Positions 17,819-27,005 of a DNA stretch of 64,000 bases are shown here, one piece after another (position 1 is the first letter of the stretch; each line of letters begins with the position of its first letter). Location of the stretch: the NCBI GenBank assembly GCA_022009915.1, contig CP091730.1, forward strand, positions 310,001 through 374,000, in the 5' to 3' direction. The translations under genes were made by a program, and so were the position numbers. The notes below the pieces were generated by a model that did no database searches, was not told the DNA's origin, and saw nothing but the letters and a program-made list of their open reading frames with translations. This DNA comes from Alistipes putredinis (lineage in GTDB: Bacteria; Bacteroidota; Bacteroidia; Bacteroidales; Rikenellaceae).

Positions 17819-18998
17819 ATGACAGATATGACTTACGATTTCGATACCACACCCAGCCGCCGGCACACCTGTTGCGACAAATACGACCGATGTACGGAAC
17901 TGTTCGGACGCGAAGACGTCATACCCATGTGGATTGCCGACATGGATTTCGAGATAGCCCCGTTCATAACCGATGCGATAATCCGCCGCGCAGAGCACAA
18001 ACTCTACGGTTACGAATTTCGGGACGAAGCCTACAACAATGCAATCAAAGGCTGGCTTCTCAGGCGCAACGGCTGGAAGGTGGAATCCGACTGGCTGCGG
18101 TTCTCGCCGGGCATCGTGGCAGGCTTCTCGTTCGCCATACGCGCATTGAGCAAGGAGGGCGACGGCGTGGTGGTCCAGCCTCCGATATATCCTCCGTTTC
18201 TGGCACAGACCCGACTGAACGGCAGGCGCATAATAGAAAAATCCGCTCCGCCGCACCGAGGACAGTTTCGAAATCGATTTCGAGCACCTCGACCGCTGTC
18301 TTGCCGACGCACGCATACTACTGATGTGCAACCCGCACAATCCGACCGGCCGCGTATTCACACGTGCCGAACTGGAAAAAGTCGCCGAGCTGTGCCGCAA
18401 ACACAATGTGTACATCATCTCCGACGAGATTCATTCCGACTTGGTCTTCAAACCGAACAAACACCTGCACATCGCCTCGCTGAACGAAGACGCCGCCTCG
18501 CGCACCGTCACGTTCCTCGCTCCCAGCAAGACATTCAACATCGCAGGCCTGTCCACTTCGGTCGGCGTCATCCCCAATCCCGAATTGCGGGCCAGATTCG
18601 ACGCCGAATTCGACAAGACCCACGCAGGTCAGGGCAACACGTTCGGTCGCGTGGCTCTACAAGCCGCATACGTCGAAGGCGACCAGTGGCTCGACCAAGT
18701 CTTGGACTACATAAAGGGCAATATAGACTACATGCACTCCTTCATTGCGGACAACATGCCCGCAATAAAGACTTTCCGCACCGAGGGCACATATCTGCTG
18801 TGGCTCGATTTCTCGGCTCTGGGAATGTCTCACGAGCAGCTCATGCACTGGCTCGCCGACAGCGCACACCTCGGATTGAACGACGGAGCGGAGTTCGGCA
18901 CGCAAGGAGTCTGCTGCGCGAGACTCAACGCCGCAACCTCGCACGCCGTATGCCGAAAGGCCATGCAGCAGCTGCTGGAAGCATACCGCGCACTATAA
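17819..18998 (+). CDS. PLP-dependent C-S lyase/aminotransferase, MalY/PatB type
   Basis: Fold-type I PLP enzyme: PMWIADMDFEIAP near the start, VQPPIYPPF, LMCNPHNPTGR, IISDEIHSDLVF and the lysine in LAPSKTFNIAGL. This set is typical of cystathionine beta-lyase (PatB/MalY), which cleaves cystathionine or cysteine. The frame breaks at A5 18237-18241; with four As it reads IIENPLRRTEDSFEIDF and joins the second half. About 393 residues, normal. It faces gdhA tail to tail, sharing a terminator. Confidence 0.88.
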
Positions 18999-19003
18999 AA
19001 CGC

Positions 19004-19040
19004 CATGCCCCGAGGAAAGCGACTTCGACCTCGGGGCATG
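19004..19040. terminator. Bidirectional terminator between malY-like gene and gdhA
   Basis: Perfect 12-bp stem CATGCCCCGAGG (19004-19015)/CCTCGGGGCATG (19029-19040), between convergent gene ends. Confidence 0.75.
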
Positions 19041-19062
19041 CTGTTTCTGTATTGACAGGCTT

Positions 19063-20419
19063 TTACACCAATCCCTGCGCTATCATGGCATCGGCCACCT
19101 TGATGAATCCCGCCATGTTGGCTCCCTTGACATAATCGACATATCCGTCGGGCATGGTTCCGTACCGCAGACAAGCCTCGTGAATATCGTTCATGATTCC
19201 GTGCAGACGCTCGTCCACCTCCTGCGGCCTCCATTTCAGGCGCATCGAGTTCTGGGTCATTTCCAGTCCCGAAGTAGCCACTCCGCCGGCATTGGATGCC
19301 TTGCCCGGAGCATAGAGAATACGCGCCTGCTGGAACTTGTGTACGGCCTCGGGCGTGGAGGGCATGTTGGCACCCTCGACAACGCACATACAACCGCCAG
19401 CCAGCAGTCTGTCGGCATCCTCGCCGTTGAGTTCGTTCTGCGTGGCGCACGGTATGGCGATGTCGCACTCTACGCCCCACGGACGCTCGAACTCGTGGTA
19501 CTCTGCACTACGGTAATGCTCGGCGTACTCCCTGATTCGTCCCCGATAGACGTTTTTAAGCTCCATTATCCACGCCAGTTTCTCGGCATCTATTCCGTCG
19601 GGGTCGTAAATATATCCGTTGGAATCGGACATGGTAAGGACCTTGGCTCCTAATGCGGTGGCTTTCTGCACGGCATACTGCGCCACATTGCCCGAACCCG
19701 AAACGACGACCCTCTTGCCTTCGAAGCTCTCGTTCGAGCGGGCGAGCATCGCTTCGGCGAAATAGCACACGCCATAACCCGTAGCCTCCGGACGAAGCGG
19801 CGAGCCGCCCCACTCCATACCCTTGCCCGTAAAGGTACCGGTAAACTCGTTCCGAAGACGCTTGTACTGACCGAACATGTACCCTATCTCGCGGCCGCCA
19901 ACGCCTATGTCGCCGGCCGGCACATCCGTATCATGGCCTATATGGCGGCTGAGTTCGGTCATGAAGCTCTGGCAGAACTTCATTATCTCGTCGTCGGACT
20001 TGCCCTTGGGGTTGAAGTCCGAACCGCCCTTGCCGCCGCCCATAGGCAGTGTGGTGAGGCTGTTCTTGAACACCTGTTCGAAAGCCAGAAACTTCAATAT
20101 ACTTAGATTGACGCTCGAATGGAACCTTATTCCTCCCTTGTAGGGACCCAGAGCGCTGTTCATCTGCACTCGATAGCCGCGGTTTATCATAACCTGTCCT
20201 TCGTCGTTGAGCCACGGCACGCGAAACATCACCACGCGCTCCGGTTCCGCGATACGCTCCATTATCTTCATGTGTTCGAGTCGGGGATTGGCCACAATGT
20301 ACGGAGCAACGCTCTCAACAACTTCCCTTACAGCCTGATGGAATTCCGTCTCGCCGGGGTTCTTTGCAATGACAGACGCCATGAACCTCTCGACGTAATT
20401 CCTTACCGAGTTTTTCCAT
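19063..20419 (-). CDS. gdhA: NADP-type glutamate dehydrogenase
   Basis: Interconverts 2-oxoglutarate plus ammonia and glutamate. Motifs: SALGPYKGGIRFH (substrate Lys), GGGKGGSDFNPKGKSD, VPAGDIGVGGREIGYMFG, VVSGSGNVAQYA (Rossmann) and VEGANMPSTPEA. The long frame starts at 20382, but the family's N-terminus begins earlier. With T4 instead of T5 at 20411-20415, ATG 20419 reads MENSVRNYVERFMASVIAK, which fits. About 451 residues, typical of the hexameric enzyme. Confidence 0.95.
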
Positions 20420-20450
20420 AATTAAAACTTTTTAATAAATAATCGCAACG

Positions 20451-20458
20451 CAAAAGTA
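20451..20458 (-). promoter_or_regulatory. Putative gdhA promoter (-7 TACTTTTG)
   Basis: TAnnTTTG match on the minus strand about 30 bases upstream of the reconstructed gdhA start. Confidence 0.5.
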
Positions 20459-20622
20459 GCAAAATAATCCGGATTAGCAAATCGCCAATTCGGCACTATT
20501 TTTGCAAACAGCGACTTAAAATCAACTACTTTTACATACAACCAACAAACCTCGCGCCATGTCGGACAGTCTGCAATAAGAAAGAAAAGAACATGCGACG
20601 ATGCTTTGCAAATAAAATAAAT

Positions 20623-20652
20623 AGAAGCACATACGACTTCGTACATGCTTCT
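20623..20652 (-). terminator. Probable terminator of asd
   Basis: Imperfect stem AGAAGCACATACGA/TCGTACATGCTTCT (two mismatched positions), with T-rich sequence following on the minus strand, 44 bases after the asd stop. Confidence 0.5.
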
Positions 20653-20695
20653 ATCAGTATTTAGGAATACGCGGCTATGCCGACTGCGACTGCGG

Positions 20696-21709
20696 CTATT
20701 TCAAGTGCCCCTCGGCGATGAGATACTCGGCGATTTGAACGGCGTTGAGCGCGGCGCCCTTGCGAATCTGGTCGCTCACGCACCAAAACGTAATGCCATT
20801 GTCGCACGCCAAATCCTTGCGGATGCGTCCCACGTAAACGTCGTCGCAGCCGGCCAGAAACAGCGGCATGGGGTACTTCTTGTTCTCCGGCTCATCCATA
20901 AGGGTCACTCCCTTGGCCGAAGCGAACGCCTCGCGCACCTGCTCGACACTCAAAGGCTCCGAAGTACGTACCCACACGCTTTCCGAATGGGCACGCATAA
21001 CCGGCACGCGCACGCACATGGCGCTGGTACGGACGTCCGAGTGCATGATTTTGCGCGTCTCGTTGAACATCTTCATCTCCTCCTTGGTGTAGCCGTTGTC
21101 GGTGAAAACGTCGATGTGAGGAATCACGTTGTAGGCGAGCTGGTAGGCGAACTTTTCCACCACCGGCTCCTTACCCTCGCATATTCGGGCATACTGCTCG
21201 ACCAGTTCGTCCATCGCCGCTGCACCCGCACCGCTGGCCGACTGATAGGAGGCCACCCTCACGCTCTCGATGTGCGAAAGGTTCTCTATGGCTTTGAGTG
21301 CCACCACCATGATAATAGTGGTACAGTTAGGATTCGCGATAACGCCACGCGGAGGATTGACGGCATCCTGCGCATTGACTTCGGGAACGACCAAAGGCAC
21401 GTCGTCGTCCATTCTGAAAGCGCTGGAATTGTCTATCATCAGCGTTCCGTACTTGGTAATGGTCTTCTCGAATTCGCGCGACGTCCCCGCACCGGCGCTG
21501 ACGAATGCCACCGCGATGTCCTTGAAATCGTCGTTATGTTTCAGTTCCTTGACTGCAAGTTTCTTACCGCGAAATTCGTATTCGCGGCCGGCGCTTCTAT
21601 GAGAGCCGAAGAGCACCAACTCGTCCGCAGGAAAATCACGCTGGGCGAGTATCTTCAAAAAAATTCCTGTCCGACGGCCCCGCTGGCTCCCGACAATAGC
21701 AACTTTCAT
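20696..21709 (-). CDS. asd: Aspartate-semialdehyde dehydrogenase
   Basis: Makes aspartate semialdehyde for lysine, diaminopimelate, threonine and methionine synthesis. The active-site Cys is in IANPNCTTI, with SYQSASGAG and a C-terminal RKGAALNAVQIAE. The start MKVAIVG is followed by a scrambled segment (GSQRGRRTGIFL) where the family has GASGAVGQEFL. Dropping one G at 21685-21686 and correcting the A7 run 21657-21663 recovers GSSGAVGQEF. So two compensating indels hide inside an apparently intact frame and destroy the NADP-binding glycine motif on paper. Confidence 0.93.
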   Translation of the reverse strand: MKVAIVGSQRGRRTGIFLKILAQRDFPADELVLFGSHRSAGREYEFRGKKLAVKELKHNDDFKDIAVAFVSAGAGTSREFEKTITKYGTLMIDNSSAFRMDDDVPLVVPEVNAQDAVNPPRGVIANPNCTTIIMVVALKAIENLSHIESVRVASYQSASGAGAAAMDELVEQYARICEGKEPVVEKFAYQLAYNVIPHIDVFTDNGYTKEEMKMFNETRKIMHSDVRTSAMCVRVPVMRAHSESVWVRTSEPLSVEQVREAFASAKGVTLMDEPENKKYPMPLFLAGCDDVYVGRIRKDLACDNGITFWCVSDQIRKGAALNAVQIAEYLIAEGHLK

Positions 21710-21726
21710 AATCCTCAATCGTAAAA

Positions 21727-24104
21727 TTATATTTTTAATGGCGATTTAATCGAAAAAAACTCGTCCTCCGCCGTCTGCACATCCGTACTCGGCGCCTCGG
21801 TATCCTTCAAATCGCAGTCGAAAACCTGAACGCCCGACGCAGGCACGGAGAACCTGTCCGTCTGACGCACCGGCAGCGACGGATCCGCATACACGCGGCT
21901 TATGAACTCGCCGAACACGGGCAAAGCGACCACCGAACCCTCGCCCTGACGCGAGAGGTGAACGCTCTGATCCTCGCCGCCGACCCATACGCCGGCCACT
22001 AAATTCGGAGTAACGCCCACGAACCATGCGTCGCGGTTCTCCTGCGAGGTTCCCGTCTTGCCGCCTATTTCGCCCGTCAGACCGTATTGCCAGCGCAGAC
22101 GGCCGCCCGTTCCGCTGTTCACTACGCCTTGCAGCATGGTGAGCATCGTATACGCATTCTGTTCGCTTATGGCATCGCTGCTCGAAGGCACGAACGAGGA
22201 GATTAGGTTGCCCTGCCGGTCCTCGATTCGGGTGACGAAAATAGGCTCGGTATTCACGCCGCGATTGGCGAAGGTGGCGTAGGCGCCGACAAGTTCCAGC
22301 AGCGACGCTTCCGAAGTGCCCAGACACAGGGCGTAAACGGGATCTATGTAACTGCGAATACCCATATTATGTATGAAGTCCGCCACGGCCTCGGGCTGCT
22401 TGGCCTGCTTCATAATCCAAGCCGAGTAGTTGTTGCGGCTGCGTGCCAGTCCCCATTTGAGAGGATGCAACTCGCCGGTATACTCCACCTTGCCAGCCTC
22501 TTTGGGCGACCACGGCTCTCCCGAATACGTCTCGATGGTAACCGGCAGATTCGGCACCATAGTGCACGGGGTATATCCCAGATGGTCGATGGCGAAAGTA
22601 TATATGAACGGCTTTATAGTGGACCCCACCTGACGCTTTCCCTGACGGGCCATGTCGTACTTGAAATACTTGAAATTAGGTCCGCCGACATAAGCCCGCA
22701 CCTCTCCGCTCTGGGGCTCTATGGCCACAAGCGAAGCACGCATGATGCGTTTGTGATGCAGAATCGAATCGCGCGGAGTCATCACCGTGTCCCGCTCGCC
22801 GCGGAAAGTGAAAACCTTCATCTTGACGGGAGTGTCGAACACGGCGTCTATCTGCGCCGCGGAAGCTCCGCTGTTCGTCAATGCGCGGTAACGGTCCGAG
22901 TAGCGCATGGCATTGCGCATGATTTTCTCGCGCTGCTCCTTGTCGGTCTTCTGGAACAGCACCCTCGTGGCCTTGTACTGCGCATCCATCGCCGGCTGGA
23001 TACTCCGCCGAAGCTGCGTCTGCACAGCCTCTTCGGCATACTTCTGCATGTCGGAATTTATCGTCGTGTAGATTTTAAGGCCGTCCAGATAGATGTTATA
23101 GGGCGTACCGTCGGCCTTCGTGTTCTTGTTGCACCAGCCGTAAATGGGATTGGTCTCCCAGCGTTCGAGTTCGTAGCGGTAATCGTAATCGTTGAGATAC
23201 TGGCGGCGCGTCGGCTTTTTCGCCGTCATCACCTGTCGCAGCATCTCGCGGAAGTAGGTCGCCGTACCGTAATTGTTCGAGACCGGCTTGTAGTTCAGCT
23301 CTATCGGCACGGCAAACAGCGAGTCGCGCTGCCGGCGGGTTATGTAGCCGCTGTTCTGCATGCGTTCTATTACGGTATTGCGTCGCGCGAGCGAGCGTTC
23401 GGGGTTCAGTACCGGAGAGTATCTGGTCGGTGCATTGACGACTCCGACAAGCAGCGCCGCCTCGGGAATCGAGAGCTCGGAGGGCTGTTTGTCGAAAAAC
23501 GTCTGCGCCGCGGACTTTATTCCGAAAGCATTGCTGCCGTATCCGACGATATTCAGATACATGGCAATAATCTCCTCCTTGGTGTAGTTGTATTCGAGCT
23601 TCACGGCGGTAATCCACTCCTTGAATTTGGAAATCACCAACTTGCCCTTGCGTACAACGGAACTGCGGTATACCGTCGTATCGCGCGGAAACAGGTTTTT
23701 GGCCAACTGCTGTGTAATGGTACTGCCGCCGCCCTGACTGCGGTTGCCCATAGCCAGAGTCTTGATGCCCACGCGGGCCAGCGAGATGAAGTCTATGCCC
23801 GAATGGGAATAGAAACGCTGGTCCTCGGTAGCCACAAGTGCAGCCACAAGCGCCGGCGAAAGCTCGTCGTAGGTCACATACGAGCGGTTCTCAACGAAAA
23901 AGAACCTATCATCTTCCCGTCCTCGGAATAGATTTCCGTGGCGATGTTGCTCTTCGGATTCTCCAACTCCTCGAACGACGGCAGACGGCCGAAAGCCCCC
24001 GCGGCCGTGAGCAACAACATGAAAAGCACTGCCGCGAACGGAGCTGCGACTATAATCCACAGCCATTTCACTATCTTGCGCTGTTTTACTTCGTTTTCAG
24101 CCAT
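21727..24104 (-). CDS. Class A penicillin-binding protein (PBP1A-like)
   Basis: Bifunctional peptidoglycan synthase. ATG 24104 opens a short cytoplasmic tail and membrane anchor (IIVAAPFAAVLFMLLLTAAG). The GT51 domain has EDQRFYSHSGID and RSQGGSTITQQLAKN. The transpeptidase has GSTIKPF (SxxK), SRNN (SxN) and KTGTSQENRDAW (KTG). The frame breaks at A5 23897-23901, which is one base short; restoring it gives GKMIGSFFVENRSYVTYDE. About 792 residues. It lies immediately upstream of asd on the same strand (8-17 bases apart), which ties wall assembly to diaminopimelate supply; that link is inference. Confidence 0.93.
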
Positions 24105-24216
24105 ATCCTAATTTTCTCCTGAAAATGCAAAGGTACGATTAATTACGCAAATCAACGCATTCGGCATGTCGATTATTACACTTATCGGTACTGCGCGGAC
24201 TTTACGACCGGGTCCC

Positions 24217-24888
24217 TTATTTTATAGAATTCATGCGGATGCTCGCCTTGACTATGGCTACCGCACGGATTCGGGAGATTTCAATATCCTTGTCGGCGTG
24301 GTGGGGATTCTGGCTGACTAACTTCACGTACCCTTCGCGGTCGGACTTCTGGATGTATTTGACGGTGATGTACTCCTCACCGTCCAAATCGATCGAGAGA
24401 AGATACATGTCGCCCCAAAAGATGTCGTTCAAGTCGCTCAGCTGTTTGTAAAGCACTATGTCTCCGCTTTTGAGCAGCGGGTACATGCTGTCGCCGACTA
24501 TGTAAATCGCACCGTCGCATTTGGGCAGATTGGGGATATTGATATAATCTATCGGCTTCTGTCCGTGCTTGTTGAGAAACAAAGGCACCAGACCAGCCGT
24601 GCCCTCGATGCTGTACAGAGGCACGCTCTGGCGCGAAAGCGTATGGTCGGTACGGCGCAGAAACGGCGTATAGTCGGGCTGCGTGAGGAACATGTCGCCC
24701 TCGCCGCTGTCGAGCCAGTCCGGATTCACGTGCAGTTCCTGAACCAGAATATTCTTGTTGCGCTCCGAGAGGGCGGCTTTTCCCGTCTCTATCATCGAAA
24801 GCGCGCTTTTCCCTATGCCCAACTTCGAGGCCAAAACCTCCTGCGTCAAGCCCAACTCCTTGCGAATCAGTCGTAGTTTATGCTCCAT
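24217..24888 (-). CDS. XRE-HTH / S24 peptidase repressor (LexA/CI-like)
   Basis: 223 residues, intact. An N-terminal HTH_XRE (LTQEVLASKLGIGKSALSMIE) is followed by a linker and a C-terminal S24 domain with the catalytic Ser in GDSMYPLLKSGD and Lys in EEYITVKYIQ. An Ala-Gly pair at 98-99 is a possible self-cleavage site. Such proteins repress prophage or stress genes and self-cleave on DNA damage. GAAC/GTTC half-sites lie directly upstream, consistent with autoregulation. The divergent genes include a phage terminase. It may be a prophage repressor remnant or a chromosomal LexA-like regulator. Confidence 0.88.
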   Translation of the reverse strand: MEHKLRLIRKELGLTQEVLASKLGIGKSALSMIETGKAALSERNKNILVQELHVNPDWLDSGEGDMFLTQPDYTPFLRRTDHTLSRQSVPLYSIEGTAGLVPLFLNKHGQKPIDYINIPNLPKCDGAIYIVGDSMYPLLKSGDIVLYKQLSDLNDIFWGDMYLLSIDLDGEEYITVKYIQKSDREGYVKLVSQNPHHADKDIEISRIRAVAIVKASIRMNSIK

Positions 24889-24911
24889 ACGGTTCGTATA
24901 AAAATCTTATG

Positions 24912-24958
24912 AACTTTTTTTGTTCAAAAAAACTGAACAAAACACAAATTTTTGAACA
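24912..24958. promoter_or_regulatory. Probable operator region: GAAC/GTTC half-sites
   Basis: TTGTTC (24921-24926) and GAACAA (24936-24941) form a perfect inverted repeat with a 9-base spacer. Further GAAC half-sites lie at 24912 and 24955. They fill the gap between the repressor start and the divergent -7 element. Confidence 0.6.
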
Positions 24959-24966
24959 TACCTTTG
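24959..24966 (+). promoter_or_regulatory. Putative divergent promoter (-7 TACCTTTG)
   Basis: TAnnTTTG match about 100 bases upstream of the ATG at 25065 and abutting the last GAAC half-site, so the S24 repressor could shut it. Confidence 0.55.
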
Positions 24967-25064
24967 TACTGCAAAAGTTAAACGGTTTAATCGAAATAAT
25001 CAAATTGCGGAACCGGTTTTTTTGCATCGTCCACTAATATTATAATTCCGAAACACGAAATCAG

Positions 25065-25316
25065 ATGATTGAAATAGAAGAAAAAGACTACGTCCGGATA
25101 GCCGAACTGCTCAAAAACGAAATAGACGATTCCGATTTTTTCAACGGAACGATAGAATACGACACCGAAAGATTCTACTCCACCCTCACGGCGACGGCAA
25201 TCGTATACCGCAAAACCGTCTCGATGCCCGAGGGCAGATTCTCGCGAATCGAAGACGCCGTTCCCGTATGGTGGGACTTCACCACCTCGGCCGACGGACA
25301 CGCTCCAACCGAATGA
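25065..25316 (+). CDS. Small conserved-looking protein next to terminase
   Basis: 83 residues as given: acidic, with ELLKNEIDDSDFFNGTIEY and VPVWWDF motifs. In the next frame past the stop it reads NDFSFETLQG, so the true C-terminus may lie slightly further right (to about 25350) after a one-base break near 25310. Bacteroidetes carry small proteins of this kind in phage-like neighbourhoods; I cannot name the function. The stretch 25350-25498 shows no gene that I can support. Confidence 0.45.
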   Translation: MIEIEEKDYVRIAELLKNEIDDSDFFNGTIEYDTERFYSTLTATAIVYRKTVSMPEGRFSRIEDAVPVWWDFTTSADGHAPTE

Positions 25317-25498
25317 TTTCAGTTTCGAAACCCTACAGGGATTTCATTTAGTCGCCCGCCTCATCCCACCTTACGGCAGGCCTGCGGGAACCGCCTGCCG
25401 CGGACGACATTTCCGAGATGACGGGGCCGAACAATCCCACCCGTCCCGCCTCGCCCCGCATGTCGGAAAAACCCACATACTCTTAGTTTTTATTTCTT

Positions 25499-26906
25499 AT
25501 GACGAAGCTTCTTTCGAAGATTTCGCACGCAGGGTGTATCCGTTTTTGGAGATACACCCTTTTCACAAGGCATACTACCGCGTGCTGGACGCTTTCGCTC
25601 ACGGCAGAATACGCCGCCTTATGATAACCATGCCGCCGCAGCACGGGAAATCGCTCGGAGCCTCTGTGATGCTTCCAGCGTACATGCTCGGCCTCAATCC
25701 GGAACTCAGAGTCGCGATAGCCTCGTACAGCGCCACGCTCGCCTCGCGCTTCAACCGACGCGCACTAACGCATTCTCGAATCGGCAGACTACGAAAGCAT
25801 GTTTCCACAGACCGCGATAAAAAGAGCGGGAACCGCAGCTCATACATCCGCACCTCCGATCAGGTGGAGATAATCGGACATCAGGGAGAGTTATTCTCCG
25901 TTGGCCGCGAAGGCTCCCTAACGGGCAATCGCGTGGATGTCTTCATTCTCGACGACCTGTACAAAGACGCCATGGAGGCCTCCTCGCCGCTGATAAGGGA
26001 GAACTGCTGGGACTGGTACACCTCGGTGGTAAGGACGCGCATGCACAACGACTCCTCGAGCTGATAGTCTTCACGCGCTGGCACGAGGAGGATTTGATAG
26101 GCAGAATCGGCAAACGGGAAAAAATCATTCCTCTCACCGACTGGGAGCAGACCGAAAGCGCGGACAGGGACTGGCTGCATCTCAACTTCGAGGCGCTGAA
26201 AACCTCGCCGCCGACACCCGTAGACCCGCGGGGCGAAGGCGAAGCACTTTGGCCGCAGCAGCACAGCGAACAGCTCCTGCACTCGAAACGCCGGTTGGAC
26301 CCGCAGCGGTTCGAGTGCATGTACCAAGGATGTCCTTCGTCGCGCGACGGGCTGCTGTACGGTGCCGGATTCAAGACCTACCGCGACCTGCCGGCAGCTA
26401 TCGTCCGCCGCGCCAACTACACCGACACCGCCGACACGGGAGACGACTACCTGTGTTCGGTATGCTACGTCGTGGATACGCGAGGGGCGATTTACATCAC
26501 CGACATGGTGTACTCGCGCGAACCGATGGAGGTTACCGAGAGGGCCGTTGCCGACATGATAAACCGCAGCGGCACCAGACAGGCGAGCGTGGAGAGCAAC
26601 AACGGAGGACGCGGATTCGCCCGTGCGGTCGCGCGGCTGGCTCCGCTGGCCGCCGTCGGCTGGTTCCACCAAAGCGCCAACAAGGAGGCTCGCATTCTGT
26701 CGAACTCCGCCACGGTGATGCACAGCATAGTCATGCCCGAGGACTGGAACATGCGCTGGCCGGACTTTTACAACCACGTGACCACCTACCGCCGAATGTT
26801 CCGCGCCAATCGCTGGCACGACGCCGCGGATGTTCTGACCGGAATCGTGGAGCGGGAAATCGCAGCCGGAACATACCGCATAAAGGCAGTCGGATTCAAG
26901 GATTAA
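25499..26906 (+). CDS. Phage terminase large subunit (TerL-like), several frame breaks
   Basis: DNA-packaging ATPase/nuclease. With one base added after ATG 25499 it opens MTEASFEDFARRVYPFLEIH. The ATPase part has MPPQHGKSLGAS (Walker A) and DVFILDDLYKD (Walker B), then IVFTRWHEEDLIG (coupling motif). The nuclease half has VVDTRGAIYITDMVY (first acidic cluster) and VESNNGGRGF. Breaks occur near 25768, 25821 and 26060. About 470 residues. No portal, capsid or tail genes follow. It is therefore a solitary terminase, either a prophage remnant or a domesticated gene; both are inference. Confidence 0.85.
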
Positions 26907-26970
26907 GGCCCCGAATATCCGCTAAAATGTCCGAGACTGCGCCTTCGAAACGGATTTATCTTTTTTTTGT

Positions 26971-26978
26971 TACCTTTG
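26971..26978 (+). promoter_or_regulatory. Putative promoter of the ABC exporter (-7 TACCTTTG)
   Basis: TAnnTTTG match 28 bases before the ATG at 27006. Confidence 0.55.
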
Positions 26979-27005
26979 TCAGACCATTTTAGCTTCGGAA
27001 TTCGA

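Noticed and set aside
22369..23931. A 520-codon frame antisense to PBP1A
   Set aside because: No family features; the opposite strand carries all the penicillin-binding motifs.
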